A stretch of DNA of 15,396 nucleotides from an uncultured Christensenellaceae bacterium. GTDB lineage: Bacteria > Bacillota > Clostridia > Christensenellales > Christensenellaceae. The stretch's first letter is position 1. Each line of letters opens with the position of its first letter. Position numbers and translations under genes: made by a program. This document shows positions 1 through 8,885 of this stretch, in pieces. The notes under the pieces were generated by a model. It had not been told where the DNA came from and did not search any database. It was given only the letters and a program-made list of their open reading frames with translations. The stretch lies in assembly GCA_934555865.1 (NCBI GenBank), contig CAKTFI010000025.1, positions 1 through 15,396 on the forward strand. The letters are read 5' to 3'.

Positions 1-102
1 GCCGATCTTGACATAGGGCTTTTCCTCGGAAAACCGGTCGAGGAAAGCCAGAGTTTCTTGCTTGCTGCTGAAATCGCAGGCAATGATGACATCGCGATTC
101 AT
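1..102 (-). CDS. pyrF: Orotidine 5'-phosphate decarboxylase, N-terminal part (cut by window edge)
   Basis: Only the first 34 residues are inside the window. They read MNRDVIIACDFSSKQETLAF and continue to KPYVKIG. This matches the start of OMP decarboxylase, where the first beta strand carries an Asp (here ACDF) and the second a Lys (VKIG), both part of the substrate and catalytic site in this family. The enzyme converts orotidine monophosphate to UMP, the last step of the pathway. The ATG overlaps the pyrD stop as ATGA, which suggests translational coupling and fixes the start. The rest of the gene lies beyond the left edge, so its completeness cannot be judged. Confidence 0.9.
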   Translation of the reverse strand, partial: MNRDVIIACDFSSKQETLAFLDRFSEEKPYVKIG

Positions 103-1013
103 TGGTGCGCACCTCCGATGATTTCTTTTAAGTTTTGAATGCCGAGCTCTGCCATCTTGGCGGGCAGCTCCTCGACGATTTGTTTGCAGATATAGGGGTT
201 TACGAGGTTGGCCGCGCCGATCTCGACGGCGCTCGCCCCGGCCAGCATCATTTCGATCACATCCTCGGTGCAGGACACGCCGCCCATGCCGATGATCGGG
301 ATGGACACAGCCTCATAGACTTGCCAGACCATGCGCAGCGCGACTGGGAAGATTGCGCTCCCCGACAGGCCGCCCGTTGTGTTTTTGAGGAGCGGCCGTC
401 GGCGCCGGAGGTCGATGCGCATGCCGAGCAGTGTGTTGATGAGGCTGATGCCGTCCGCCCCGGCGTCCTCGCAGGCGCGGGCGATTTCGGCAATGTCGGC
501 GACATTGGGGCTCAGCTTCATATAGACCGGCTTGGTCGTGACGGACTTGACGATGCGCGTGATGTTGGCCGCAGACTGGGGCGTCGTGCCAAAGCTCATG
601 CCGCCGTCGTGCACATTGGGGCAGCTGATGTTGACTTCGATGAGCCCCACCTGCGGTTCGGCGTCGATCCGTTCGCAGCAATAGGCATATTCCTCGGCGG
701 AAAAGCCGCTGATGTTGGCGATGACCGGCTTGGAAAAGTGTTTGCGAAGCCGGGGAAGTTCCTCGGAAATGACCTTGTCGATGCCCGGGTTTTGCAGTCC
801 CACGGCGTTCAGCATGCCTGCGGGCGCCTCTGCGATGCGGGGCGTCGGGTTGCCGAAGCGGGGTTCGCGCGTCGTGCCCTTAAAGGAGAAGGATCCGAGG
901 CAGTTGATATCGTACAATTCGGCAAATTCGTGGCCATAGCCGAAGGTCCCGCTGGCGGGGATCACCGGGTTGTCCAGCGTGAGGCCGGAAAGCGTCACTT
1001 GCGTGTTTACCAT
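99..1013 (-). CDS. pyrD: Dihydroorotate dehydrogenase, class 1B catalytic subunit
   Basis: This 304-residue FMN enzyme oxidises dihydroorotate to orotate in the cytosol. Family features visible are SGTFGYG near residue 21, the FMN/substrate Lys at 45 in FSFKGTT, the substrate loop NAVGLQNPG (about 69-77), VNISCPNV with the catalytic base Cys131, and the phosphate-binding GMGGV around 242. A Cys base marks class 1, and the pyrK gene directly upstream marks subclass 1B, which passes electrons to NAD through PyrK. The ATG follows AAGGAGGAG with a 5-base spacer and lies inside the last codons of pyrK (7-base overlap). The length is normal for the family. Confidence 0.97.
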   Translation of the reverse strand: MVNTQVTLSGLTLDNPVIPASGTFGYGHEFAELYDINCLGSFSFKGTTREPRFGNPTPRIAEAPAGMLNAVGLQNPGIDKVISEELPRLRKHFSKPVIANISGFSAEEYAYCCERIDAEPQVGLIEVNISCPNVHDGGMSFGTTPQSAANITRIVKSVTTKPVYMKLSPNVADIAEIARACEDAGADGISLINTLLGMRIDLRRRRPLLKNTTGGLSGSAIFPVALRMVWQVYEAVSIPIIGMGGVSCTEDVIEMMLAGASAVEIGAANLVNPYICKQIVEELPAKMAELGIQNLKEIIGGAHQ

Positions 1014-1741
1014 ACAATCTCCTCCTTATCCAGCACAGGGCCGTCCTTGCAGATGCGTTTGTTGCCGTATTTGGTTTTGCAGGAGCACCCCATGCAGGCG
1101 CCGAAGCCGCATCCCATGCGTTCCTCAAAGCTCAATTGCCCGCCGCAAGGGCAGAGCGCGTGCACGGCCCTAAGCATCGGCTCCGGCCCGCAGGCATAGT
1201 AGAAGGAATAGCCGGAAAGCGTGGCGATGGCATCGGTTACAAAGCCAGGCATGCCCACGCTCCCGTCGGCGGTGCACACGACCGTGCGCACACCGAGGTG
1301 TGCAAACTCTTCGGCATAGAAGACATCCTCGGCTTTGTTGAAGCCGAGCACGGCGGTCGGGTGCTTGCCCTGCGAAAGCAGCTGTTTGGCCAGCGCGTAG
1401 AGGGGCGGGACGCCCACGCCGCCGCCGATGAGCAGCGGCGTTTCGCCGCTTTTTTGCGCGTCGAACCCGTTGCCGAGGCCGGAGAGCGCGTCCAGCTGCG
1501 CGCCCGGCGCGAGGCGGGACAGGGCGGCCGTCCCTTTGCCCACGACCTTATAGATGATCGTGAGGCCGTCCGCGTCGAAGTCGCAGATCGAGATCGGGCG
1601 GCGCAGGAAGAAGCCGGGGAGCGCCAGGTCGACAAACTGCCCCGGCGCCGTGATGGCAGAGGTGTCCCCCGACAGGCGCATGCGAAACACCTGCCGGGCG
1701 AGCGGTTCGTTGGAACAGACGGTATAGAGGGTTTGTTTCAT
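1007..1741 (-). CDS. pyrK: Dihydroorotate dehydrogenase electron-transfer subunit (FAD, 2Fe-2S)
   Basis: This 244-residue protein is the ferredoxin-reductase-like partner of class 1B PyrD. It moves electrons from the FMN of PyrD to NAD+. The N-terminal barrel carries the FAD motif RRPISICD (residues 48-54 region). The Rossmann part has GGGVGVPPL (about 107-114) for the nicotinamide nucleotide. Near the C-terminus are Cys211, Cys216, Cys219 and Cys231 (MGCGFGACMGC, then ICKDG), the four ligands expected for the [2Fe-2S] cluster. The start ATG has AGGGGAGCC just upstream and lies 12 bases after the carB stop; the 3' end overlaps pyrD. All expected cofactor motifs are present, so it looks functional. 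Confidence 0.96.
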   Translation of the reverse strand: MKQTLYTVCSNEPLARQVFRMRLSGDTSAITAPGQFVDLALPGFFLRRPISICDFDADGLTIIYKVVGKGTAALSRLAPGAQLDALSGLGNGFDAQKSGETPLLIGGGVGVPPLYALAKQLLSQGKHPTAVLGFNKAEDVFYAEEFAHLGVRTVVCTADGSVGMPGFVTDAIATLSGYSFYYACGPEPMLRAVHALCPCGGQLSFEERMGCGFGACMGCSCKTKYGNKRICKDGPVLDKEEIVW

Positions 1742-1753
1742 AGTAGGCTCCCC

Positions 1754-4700
1754 TTATGCGTCGATCGTCGAAACGCCGATCGTGATCTCTTCCAGGACAT
1801 CCAGCAGCACCTTGACGGTGTCGAGCGAGGTGAACATGGTGACATTGTTTTCCACGGCCGCCCGGCGGATGATGTAGCCATCCGTCTCCTGCTCGGTGGA
1901 GTTGATGTCGCGCGTGTTGATGACATAGGCGACAAAGCCGCCGCGCAGCAGGTCGATGATCTCGTCACTGCCCTCGCTTAACTTGGCCTTGACGCGCGTG
2001 CGGATGCCGTGCGCGCGCAGGAAGGCGGCCGTCCCGTGCGTGGCCTCGATGTTGAAGCCCAGCTGATAGAACCGGCGGATGAGCGGGAGCGCTTCCTCCT
2101 TGTCGGCGTCGGCCAGCGTGACGAACACCGTGCCATAGTTGGCGACCTTGGTGCCCGACGCCTGCAGCGCCTTGTACAGCGCGCGGGTCAGCTTTTTGTC
2201 ATAGCCGATGGCCTCGCCCGTGGACTTCATTTCCGGCGAGAGGTAGGCGTCCAACCCGCTCAGCTTGGAGAAGGAGAAGGCCGGGACCTTGACATACCAG
2301 CGGTCCTTTTCCGGCGGGTAGAGCATGTCGATGCCCTGCTCCTTTAGGGAATGGCCGAGCATGACCTTGGTGCCGATGTCGGCGAGCGACCATCCCGTGG
2401 CCTTGGACAGGAAGGGGACGGTGCGCGAGGAGCGGGAATTGACCTCGATGATGTAGACATTTTCCTGCTTGTCGACGATGAACTGTACATTGAACAGCCC
2501 AACGATGCCGATACCCAGCCCCAGCCGTTTGGTATAGTCGAGGATGGTGTCCTTGACCTTTTTGGAGATGCTGAAGGGCGGGTATACGCTGATGGAGTCG
2601 CCCGAGTGGACGCCGGTGCGTTCGACGAGCTCCATGATGCCCGGCACGAACACATCCGTCCCGTCGCAGACAGCGTCGACCTCCAATTCCTTGCCAACGA
2701 TGTATTGGTCGATGAGCACCGGCTGGTCTTCATTGACGGCGACGGCGGAACGCAGGTATTTGAGCAGCGCCTCGTCGTTGGAGACGATCTGCATCGCGCG
2801 CCCGCCGAGCACATAGCTCGGCCGGACGAGCACGGGGTAGCCGATCTCGTTTGCGGCCTTGACACCGTCTTCAATGTTGGTGACGCCCACGCCCTTGGGG
2901 CGTGGTGTGCCGAGTTCCGCCGTCAGCTTTTCAAAGTTCTCGCGGTTTTCCGACTTATTGAGCGCGGCCACGCCGGTGCCGATGATCTTGACGCCGCGCT
3001 TTTCCAGCGGCGCGGCCAGGTTGATGGCCGTCTGCCCGCCGAGCGAGGTGATGACGCCCACCGGGTTTTCCAACCGGATGATGTTCATGATGTCCTCTGG
3101 CGTCAGCGGTTCGAAATAGAGCTTGTCGCTCGTGGTATAGTCGGTCGAGACGGTTTCCGGGTTGTTGTTGATGATGATCGCGTCATAGCCGGATTTCTTA
3201 ATCGTCATGACGGCGTGCACGGTGGAATAGTCGAATTCCACGCCCTGCCCGATGCGGATCGGGCCGGAGCCGAGCACGATGATCTTGGGATTGGGACTTA
3301 CGACGGATTCGTTTTCGTGTTCATAGGTCGAGTAGAAGTACGGCACATAGCTTGCGAATTCGCTCGCGCAGGTGTCGATCATCTTATAGACCGGGAACAG
3401 GCTGAGCCGGTCGCGCAGCGCGAAGACCTCCTCCTCCGTCTGCCCCCACAGGCGCGCGATGACAGTGTCGGCAAAGCCCATGCGCTTGGCCTGGCGCAGC
3501 ACCTGCTCGTCGCCCGGATGGGCGGCAAGCTCCTCCTCCATGTCGATGATGTTCTTGACCTTGTTGAGGAAGAAGATGTCGATCTGCGTCGCGTCGCAGA
3601 TCATGCCGATGTCCGCGTGGTTGCGCAGCAACTGGGCAATCCCGAAAATCTGTTCGCTTGTGCCTTCCTTGATAAAGGCCATGAGTTTGGCGTTGGAAAT
3701 GTCGGTGAACTTTTCCATATACAGGTGGTCGACGCCAATCTCCAGCGACCGCACCGCCTTTAGGAGGCTTTCCTCGATCGTGCGGCCGATGCTCATGACC
3801 TCGCCCGTCGCCTTCATCTGCGTGCCCAGCTTGTTCTGCGCCGAGGTGAATTTGTCGAACGGGAAGCGCGGCATTTTGCACACGACATAGTCGAGTGCCG
3901 GTTCAAAGCTCGCGGGCGTGTTGGCCAGCGGGATCTCTTCGAGATGCATGCCGACGGCGATCTTGGCGGAGACCATGGCGATGGGGTATCCGGTCGCCTT
4001 GGAGGCCAGCGCGGAGGAACGCGAGACGCGCGGGTTGACTTCGATCAGGTAGTATTGGAAGGAGTGCGGGTCCAGCGCGAACTGCACATTGCAGCCGCCC
4101 TCGATCTTGAGCGCGCGGATGATCTTGAGCGCGCTGTCGCGCAGCATGTGGTATTCCTTGTTGGTGAGCGTCTGGCTCGGGGCGACGACGATGGAGTCGC
4201 CGGTGTGCACGCCGACCGGGTCGATGTTTTCCATGTTGCAGATGGTGATCGCCGTGTCGTTCGCATCGCGCATGACCTCATACTCGATCTCCTTATATCC
4301 CTTGACGCTCTTTTCCACGAGCACCTGGTGCACGGGCGAGAGCTTCAGGGCATTTTTCAGGATGTCCGTCGCTTCCTCGTCGTCGGCGGCAAACCCGCCG
4401 CCCGTGCCGCCCAGGGTGAACGCCGGGCGCAGCACGACCGGATAGCCGATCTCGTGCGCGGCGCGGATGCCTTCCTCGATGGAATGCACGGGGATGGAGG
4501 GCAGCACCGGCTCGCCCAGTTCCTCGCAGAGCTCCTTAAACAGCGCGCGGTCCTCGGCGCGGTCGATGCTCTCGCTGCTCGTGCCCAAAAGCTCAACCTG
4601 GCATTCGCGGAGCACGCCGCGGCGCTCCAGCTCCATGGCGAGGTTCAGGCCCGTCTGTCCGCCGATCCCGGGGAGGATGGCATCCGGCCGCTCATAGCGC

Positions 4701-4933
4701 AGGATCTTGGAGAGGTATTCGAGCGTGAGCGGCTCCATATAGATCTTGTCCGCCACGGCGGAGTCGGTCATGATGGTCGCGGGGTTGGAGTTGGCCAAAA
4801 CGACTTCATATCCCTCTTCGCGGAGCGCCAGGCAGGCCTGCGTTCCGGCATAGTCGAATTCGGCGGCCTGTCCAATGACGATCGGGCCGGAGCCGATGAC
4901 GAGAATTTTTTTCAAATCAGTTCTTTTTGGCAT
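1754..4933 (-). CDS. carB: Carbamoyl-phosphate synthase large subunit
   Basis: This 1059-residue protein has the full usual length for CarB. It uses ammonia from CarA, bicarbonate and two ATP to make carbamoyl phosphate. The two homologous halves are visible. The first starts with [20 protein letters not shown] and has an ATP-grasp motif at [16 protein letters not shown]. The second starts near residue 550 with [20 protein letters not shown] and has [14 protein letters not shown]. An oligomerisation region lies between them, and an MGS-like allosteric domain occupies roughly the last 125 residues (from [10 protein letters not shown]). The start lies 17 bases inside carA behind GGAGG. Carbamoyl phosphate also feeds arginine synthesis, but the operon setting points to pyrimidines. 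Confidence 0.98.
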   Translation of the reverse strand: MPKRTDLKKILVIGSGPIVIGQAAEFDYAGTQACLALREEGYEVVLANSNPATIMTDSAVADKIYMEPLTLEYLSKILRYERPDAILPGIGGQTGLNLAMELERRGVLRECQVELLGTSSESIDRAEDRALFKELCEELGEPVLPSIPVHSIEEGIRAAHEIGYPVVLRPAFTLGGTGGGFAADDEEATDILKNALKLSPVHQVLVEKSVKGYKEIEYEVMRDANDTAITICNMENIDPVGVHTGDSIVVAPSQTLTNKEYHMLRDSALKIIRALKIEGGCNVQFALDPHSFQYYLIEVNPRVSRSSALASKATGYPIAMVSAKIAVGMHLEEIPLANTPASFEPALDYVVCKMPRFPFDKFTSAQNKLGTQMKATGEVMSIGRTIEESLLKAVRSLEIGVDHLYMEKFTDISNAKLMAFIKEGTSEQIFGIAQLLRNHADIGMICDATQIDIFFLNKVKNIIDMEEELAAHPGDEQVLRQAKRMGFADTVIARLWGQTEEEVFALRDRLSLFPVYKMIDTCASEFASYVPYFYSTYEHENESVVSPNPKIIVLGSGPIRIGQGVEFDYSTVHAVMTIKKSGYDAIIINNNPETVSTDYTTSDKLYFEPLTPEDIMNIIRLENPVGVITSLGGQTAINLAAPLEKRGVKIIGTGVAALNKSENRENFEKLTAELGTPRPKGVGVTNIEDGVKAANEIGYPVLVRPSYVLGGRAMQIVSNDEALLKYLRSAVAVNEDQPVLIDQYIVGKELEVDAVCDGTDVFVPGIMELVERTGVHSGDSISVYPPFSISKKVKDTILDYTKRLGLGIGIVGLFNVQFIVDKQENVYIIEVNSRSSRTVPFLSKATGWSLADIGTKVMLGHSLKEQGIDMLYPPEKDRWYVKVPAFSFSKLSGLDAYLSPEMKSTGEAIGYDKKLTRALYKALQASGTKVANYGTVFVTLADADKEEALPLIRRFYQLGFNIEATHGTAAFLRAHGIRTRVKAKLSEGSDEIIDLLRGGFVAYVINTRDINSTEQETDGYIIRRAAVENNVTMFTSLDTVKVLLDVLEEITIGVSTIDA

Positions 4934-6020
4934 GTTTCCATTCCTCCATCTTGGAAATAAAACGGTCGAAGAGGTAAGCGCTGTCCTGCGGGCCGGGCGC
5001 GCTTTCCGGGTGATATTGTACGCTGAAGATGCTGTCCCGTTCGCAGCTCACGCCCTCCACCGTGTTGTCCAACAGGTTGATGTGCGTGACCTCGAGGTCG
5101 GTCCCGGCGATCGAGGATTGATCGACGGCATAGCTGTGGTTCTGGCTCGTGATCTCGATCTTGCCGGTGCGCAGGTCCTTGACCGGGTGGTTGCCGCCGC
5201 GGTGGCCGAATTTGAGCTTATAGGTCTTGGCGCCATAGGCGAGGCTGATGAGCTGATGCCCGAGGCAGATGCCGAAGATCGGGTAGCGGCCGCGCAGCGC
5301 GCGGATGAGCTCGACCACTTCCGGCACATTTTCCGGGTCGCCCGGGCCGTTCGAGAAGAACACCCCATCCGGATGCATTTCCTCGATGACCTCGATCGGC
5401 GTGTTCCACGGCACGACGGTGACATTGCAGCCGCGCCGGTTGAGGCTGCGGACGATGTTCAGCTTGATGCCGCAGTCGATGGCGACGACGCTGTATTTGG
5501 GCTTGAAGGTCTTGGAATACCAGCGCTTTTTGCAGCTGACGCGCGAAACGGCGTCCGTGGGGAGCGTGGTGCTCCGCAGGATCTCCAGCCCCTGCTCGAC
5601 CGGCGTGTCGATGCCGGTGATGAGCACCTTGCGGCTGCCCAGGTCGCGAATGCTGCGCGTGAGCTCGCGCGTGTCGACATCGGCGATGGCGGGGATGTTG
5701 TTTTCTTCCAGGATCTCCGACAGCGTGCGGGTATAGCGGAAGTTGCTCGGCAGATCGTTATATTCCCGTACGATGAGGCCGCCGATGGTGGGCGTGCGCG
5801 TTTCAAAGTCCTCGTCGGTGATGCCGTAGTTGCCGATGAGTGGATAGGTCATGACGACCATCTGATCGGTATAGGAAGGGTCGGAGACGATCTCCTGATA
5901 CCCGACCATAGAGGTGTTGAAGACGATCTCGTTGACCTTGTCGCACGAAGCGCCGAAGCCGTAGCCGGTGTAGACGCTGCCGTCTTCCAGGATTATTTTT
6001 CTGTCGTGTTGTCTGACCAT
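4917..6020 (-). CDS. carA: Carbamoyl-phosphate synthase small (glutamine amidotransferase) subunit
   Basis: CarA hydrolyses glutamine and channels the ammonia to CarB. I chose the ATG at 6020 (367 residues, [14 protein letters not shown]). It follows GGGAGGA with a 4-5 base spacer, and CarA proteins normally begin just before this [10 protein letters not shown] segment. An upstream in-frame ATG at 6053 lies deep inside pyrC and has no comparable ribosome site. The class I amidotransferase triad is visible: the nucleophile Cys (about 252) in FGICLGHQ, then His and Glu (about 337 and 339) in [19 protein letters not shown] is also present. The start overlaps the pyrC end by 28 bases and the stop overlaps carB by 17. 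Confidence 0.97.
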   Translation of the reverse strand: MVRQHDRKIILEDGSVYTGYGFGASCDKVNEIVFNTSMVGYQEIVSDPSYTDQMVVMTYPLIGNYGITDEDFETRTPTIGGLIVREYNDLPSNFRYTRTLSEILEENNIPAIADVDTRELTRSIRDLGSRKVLITGIDTPVEQGLEILRSTTLPTDAVSRVSCKKRWYSKTFKPKYSVVAIDCGIKLNIVRSLNRRGCNVTVVPWNTPIEVIEEMHPDGVFFSNGPGDPENVPEVVELIRALRGRYPIFGICLGHQLISLAYGAKTYKLKFGHRGGNHPVKDLRTGKIEITSQNHSYAVDQSSIAGTDLEVTHINLLDNTVEGVSCERDSIFSVQYHPESAPGPQDSAYLFDRFISKMEEWKHAKKN

Positions 6021-7270
6021 ACGATCCTCCCGTTTATCATCGTGAATTTGCATTTTCCAAAGACCGCGTCCCCCGAAAAGGGCGTGCTTTTGCCCTTCGA
6101 GAGGAAGTCCGCGGGGTCGATTGTGTATTGTTCGTCAAGCGCAAAGGCCGTGAGGTCGGCGGGCTGCCCTTCGGCGAGCGGCGTGCCGATGCCAAAGCGG
6201 CGGGCGGGGTTGTCGTGCATCAGGCGGAGCAGGGCATCCAGCGAGAGGATGCCCGGCCGCACAAGCCCGGTATACAGCTTGGGAAAGGCCGTTTCCAGTC
6301 CGACGACGCCCATGAGGCTGCCCGCAAGGCCGCGGGATTTCTCCTCCGCCGAGTGCGGCGCGTGGTCGGTCGCGATCATGTCGATCGTCCCGTCCAGGAT
6401 CCCCTCAAGCAGCGCCTGCCGGTCGGCCTCGCTACGGATCGGCGGGTTCATCTTGAAGCGCCCGTCCTCCTGCAGGTTCATATCGTTCAAAAGCAGATAG
6501 TGCGGCGCGGTCTCGCAGGTGATGTCCAGCCCCTCGCGCTTGGCGCGGCGGATGAGCTCGACGCTTTGCCGGCTGGAGACATGGCAGATGTGATAGGCGC
6601 AGCCCGTCTCGCGCACCAGCTCGATGTCCCGCGCGATGGGACCCCATTCGCTCTCGCTGCAAATGCCCCGGTGGCCGTGCAGCCGGGCGTATTCGCCGTC
6701 GTGGATGTATCCGCCGTGCAGCAGCGCGTTGTCCTCGCAGTGCGCGGCGATGATCTTGCCGAGGCGTTTGGCCTGCCGCATGGCCTGCCGCATACGCTCG
6801 GCCGACTGCACGCCGTGCCCGTCGTCCGAAAAGGCGACGACATGGGGGGCCAGCGCCTCCATATCCGAGAGGACCTCGCCCTGCTCTCCGCGGGTGATCG
6901 TCCCGTAGGGGTATACATGCACCTTGGCGCCGTCGCGGATAGCCTGTTCCTCAACCGCGAGGTGTTCGAGGCAATCCGGCGCGGGGTCGAGGTTGGGCAT
7001 GGGGCACACGGCCGTATAGCCGCCGTGCGCCGCCGCCAGCGTACCGGTCTCGATGCTTTCTTTATAAAAAAAACCCGGTTCGCGAAGATGAACATGAACA
7101 TCTATCAAACCGGGAAATATCACGAAATTCTGACAATCGATCTGTACACTGCCGGGCGCTTCGGGCAACGCATTGGAAATAGAAACAACATTCCCATGAT
7201 CAATGAGAAGATTGACGCGGCAAAACGATCCGTCTTTCAAAATCTGCGCATTGGTAAGGATATAACGCAT
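5993..7270 (-). CDS. pyrC: Dihydroorotase, type I
   Basis: This zinc amidohydrolase cyclises N-carbamoyl-aspartate to dihydroorotate. With the ATG at 7270 it is 425 residues long, typical of the class I enzyme. Metal-ligand motifs are [11 protein letters not shown] (His59, His61), the SDDGHG segment, AAHCED, CHVSS and the late TDHAPHS that supplies the catalytic Asp. The ATG at 7270 is preceded by GAGGAGGAG at good spacing and gives the usual N-terminus [10 protein letters not shown]. An in-frame ATG at 7294 would fall at the predicted transcription start, and one at 7330 overlaps the -35 box, so both are rejected. It is the first gene of the pyr operon, and its end overlaps carA. Confidence 0.96.
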   Translation of the reverse strand: MRYILTNAQILKDGSFCRVNLLIDHGNVVSISNALPEAPGSVQIDCQNFVIFPGLIDVHVHLREPGFFYKESIETGTLAAAHGGYTAVCPMPNLDPAPDCLEHLAVEEQAIRDGAKVHVYPYGTITRGEQGEVLSDMEALAPHVVAFSDDGHGVQSAERMRQAMRQAKRLGKIIAAHCEDNALLHGGYIHDGEYARLHGHRGICSESEWGPIARDIELVRETGCAYHICHVSSRQSVELIRRAKREGLDITCETAPHYLLLNDMNLQEDGRFKMNPPIRSEADRQALLEGILDGTIDMIATDHAPHSAEEKSRGLAGSLMGVVGLETAFPKLYTGLVRPGILSLDALLRLMHDNPARRFGIGTPLAEGQPADLTAFALDEQYTIDPADFLSKGKSTPFSGDAVFGKCKFTMINGRIVWSDNTTEK

Positions 7271-7301
7271 AACTCCTCCTCTAAAAATCTGCATCCTTAG
7301 T

Positions 7302-7330
7302 ATAATAGCACCAGGAAGGGGGCTTGTCAA
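7302..7330 (-). promoter_or_regulatory. Sigma-A promoter of the pyr operon
   Basis: On the minus strand a perfect -35 TTGACA (7330-7325) is followed after exactly 17 bases by TATTAT (7307-7302), one mismatch from consensus. The expected start is near 7295, about 25 bases before the pyrC ATG. The leader would hold little more than the ribosome site. There is no room for a PyrR binding loop with antiterminator and terminator. Confidence 0.8.
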
Positions 7331-7411
7331 TCAGAATCGGCAATGCGGGGAAATAAAAACTCTTTATCTTAATTATAATGGTAGGCCGGGGCGAAGGCAA
7401 GGCCTCTTTTG

Positions 7412-7576
7412 GAAAACCGCAGTAAACAGGCGGGCGGCAACCGCAAACGGCGCACGCATGTGCATGGGGTTTGGATGCAACGCGGCGGGGGTCATCGGGT
7501 GCCGCATCATCGACAGCCCGCGGGAGCGGCTGATTGCGATCCTGACGAACAGCCTGGTGCCCTGCAATGGGCGTTT
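7412..7576 (+). pseudogene. feoB: feoB-like ferrous iron transporter, degraded internal fragment 5' of the insertion
   Basis: From 7458 the sequence translates as [19 protein letters not shown], then [20 protein letters not shown]. This is a conserved stretch of clostridial FeoB, where a transmembrane gate region is followed by NxFVPCNGRFPTLIA. Upstream, [11 protein letters not shown] (7424-7456) resembles the preceding family segment (KAGxxGKxALT) but is in another frame, so there is a net frameshift near 7450-7457. The N-terminal G domain and first membrane helices are missing, and the pyr promoter lies about 80 bases upstream. Homology stops at 7576 and resumes at 11468 on the same strand. 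This piece is clearly non-functional. Confidence 0.8.
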
Positions 7577-7587
7577 GCCGCCATTTT
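7565..7587 (+). other. Predicted attL (left junction of the inserted element)
   Basis: The left half CAATGGGCG belongs to feoB. The right half GCCGCCATTTT belongs to the element. The shared TTT is at 7574-7576, with the predicted TT crossover at 7575-7576. It was deduced by aligning with the right junction at 11457-11479. Confidence 0.65.
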
Positions 7588-7628
7588 TTCGGAAAATAGA
7601 GAGAAATTGTAAATTGGAAAGCGCGCGC

Positions 7629-7657
7629 TTGCTTAAACTTGACAAGAGCATTATAAT
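7629..7657 (+). promoter_or_regulatory. Candidate promoter of the G3E GTPase pair
   Basis: A perfect -10 TATAAT (7652-7657) has a weak -35 TTGCTT (7629-7634) at 17 bases. A better-looking TTGACA at 7639 is only 7 bases from the -10, so it cannot serve with it. Two TCGAT copies (7676-7680 and 7686-7690) lie one helical turn apart downstream and might bind a regulator. No Zur-like dyad was recognised. Confidence 0.5.
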
Positions 7658-7707
7658 GAAAAAAACACCGTAGATTCGATGCATGTCGATAGAATAGAGA
7701 GGCAAGT

Positions 7708-8877
7708 ATGACGAAAATTGATATTTTTTCCGGTTTTTTGGGCGCGGGCAAGACGACGCTCATTAAAAAGCTGATCAAGGAAGTCTATTCCGGCGAGAAG
7801 CTGGTATTGATCGAAAACGAGTTCGGCGAGATCGGCGTGGACGGCATGTTCATGCAGGAGGCGGGCATTCAGGTGACCGAGATGAATTCCGGCTGCATCT
7901 GCTGCAGCCTGGTCGGGGACTTCGGCGCGGCGATGAAAAAGGTGCTGGCTGAATTTGCGCCGGATCGCATCCTGGTGGAACCGTCCGGCGTGGGCAAGCT
8001 GAGCGATGTGATCCGCGCGGTACAGGGGATTGATTCCGCGGAGATTTCGCTTAACAGCTTTACAACGGTCGTCGACGCGAAGAAGTGCCGGATGTACATG
8101 AAAAACTTCGGTGAGTTCTTTAATAACCAGGTGGAGTATGCGAACTGCATCGTGCTGAGCCGGACGGCGGACCTGCCGGAGGAAAAGATCGCGCAGTGCG
8201 TCGCCCTGCTGCGCGAGCACAATGCGAACGCGACGATCATCACGACGCCGTGGGACAAGCTGGAGGGCGCGCAGATCCTGGAAGCGATGGAACACCGCGA
8301 CACGCTGGCGGCTGAATTGGCGCAGCTGGCCCACGAGGTGGAGGACGACACCTGCCCGGTCTGCGGCGGACATCACCACCATCATCACGATCACGACGAA
8401 GAGGAACATGAGCACGAGCACCACCACGACCATGAGGAGTGCGAATGCGGCCACGAGCACCATCACGACCATGACGAATGCGGTTGTGGTCACGAGCATC
8501 ATCACGACCACGATGAATGCGGTTGCGGCCATGAGCATCATCATGACCACGACGAGTGCGGCTGCGGCCATGAGCATCACCACCATCACCATCATGCGGA
8601 CGAGGTCTTTACGAGCTGGGGGACGGAGACCGCCAAGACCTTCACCAAAGAGGAGCTGGCGGCGGCGCTGGCGGCGCTCAACGACGCCGAGACCTATGGC
8701 ACGATCCTGCGCGCCAAGGGGGCGGTCGCCTCGGCGGACGGCCAGTGGCTGTACTTTGACTATGTGCCGGAGGAGACCAACATCCGCCCGGGCAAGGCGG
8801 CGGTCATCGGCCGGCTGTGCGTCATCGGCGCGAAGATCGACGAAGCGCGCTTAAAGGCGCTGTTCGGCGTGGCCTGA
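7708..8877 (+). CDS. G3E-family (COG0523/CobW-like) GTPase with His/Cys-rich metal-binding insert
   Basis: This 389-residue protein belongs to the G3E GTPases that load or traffic metals such as zinc or cobalt. Visible features are Walker A GFLGAGKTT (residues 9-17), the family metal motif CICC (Cys63, Cys65, Cys66), VEPSGVG (about 90-96), and SRTAD at 151-155 where NKxD is usual. Next come CPVC (216-219), a His/Asp/Glu/Cys-rich tract (about 222-296) and a CobW C-terminal domain (about 300-389). The tract holds repeated ECGCGHEHHHDHD units and could store or capture metal. The start has GAGAGG upstream. The stop is 8 bases before the next GTPase gene, so the two probably form an operon. Zinc is the likeliest metal by family precedent, but the sequence alone does not prove it. 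Confidence 0.93.
   Translation: MTKIDIFSGFLGAGKTTLIKKLIKEVYSGEKLVLIENEFGEIGVDGMFMQEAGIQVTEMNSGCICCSLVGDFGAAMKKVLAEFAPDRILVEPSGVGKLSDVIRAVQGIDSAEISLNSFTTVVDAKKCRMYMKNFGEFFNNQVEYANCIVLSRTADLPEEKIAQCVALLREHNANATIITTPWDKLEGAQILEAMEHRDTLAAELAQLAHEVEDDTCPVCGGHHHHHHDHDEEEHEHEHHHDHEECECGHEHHHDHDECGCGHEHHHDHDECGCGHEHHHDHDECGCGHEHHHHHHHADEVFTSWGTETAKTFTKEELAAALAALNDAETYGTILRAKGAVASADGQWLYFDYVPEETNIRPGKAAVIGRLCVIGAKIDEARLKALFGVA
8437..8592 (+). repeat. Four tandem 39-bp coding repeats (ECxCGHEHHHDHD)
   Basis: Four in-frame 13-codon units occupy 8437-8475, 8476-8514, 8515-8553 and 8554-8592. They encode ECECGHEHHHDHD, ECGCGHEHHHDHD twice, and ECGCGHEHHHHHH. A degenerate unit without cysteines (EEEHEHEHHHDHE) precedes them at 8398-8436. 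Synonymous differences between units show the repeat is not freshly duplicated. Each unit offers a CxC pair plus several His, a plausible metal site. Confidence 0.9.
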
Positions 8878-8885
8878 GGTAGCGT

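Noticed and set aside
6018..6053. Upstream ATG of carA at 6053.
   Set aside because: It lies deep within pyrC without a ribosome site. The ATG at 6020 has a clear one and gives the normal CarA N-terminus.
135..6500. Long plus-strand open frames opposite the pyr genes (for example 135-1199, 2351-3763, 3944-4960, 4875-6500).
   Set aside because: They are antisense shadows of conserved pyr genes in high-GC DNA. Their composition is odd (many Asp, His, Arg, Val), and none shows a family motif or fitting ribosome site.
7282..7330. Longer pyrC starts at 7330 or 7294.
   Set aside because: They overlap the promoter -35 box or the predicted transcription start. The ATG at 7270 has the ribosome site and the family N-terminus.
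7639..7657. TTGACA close to TATAAT as a promoter.
   Set aside because: The spacing is only 7 bases. A weak -35 at 7629 gives correct spacing instead.
8437..8592. Regular repeats that could suggest a CRISPR array or minisatellite.
   Set aside because: The units are contiguous with no spacers and stay in frame as a His/Cys-rich protein tract.
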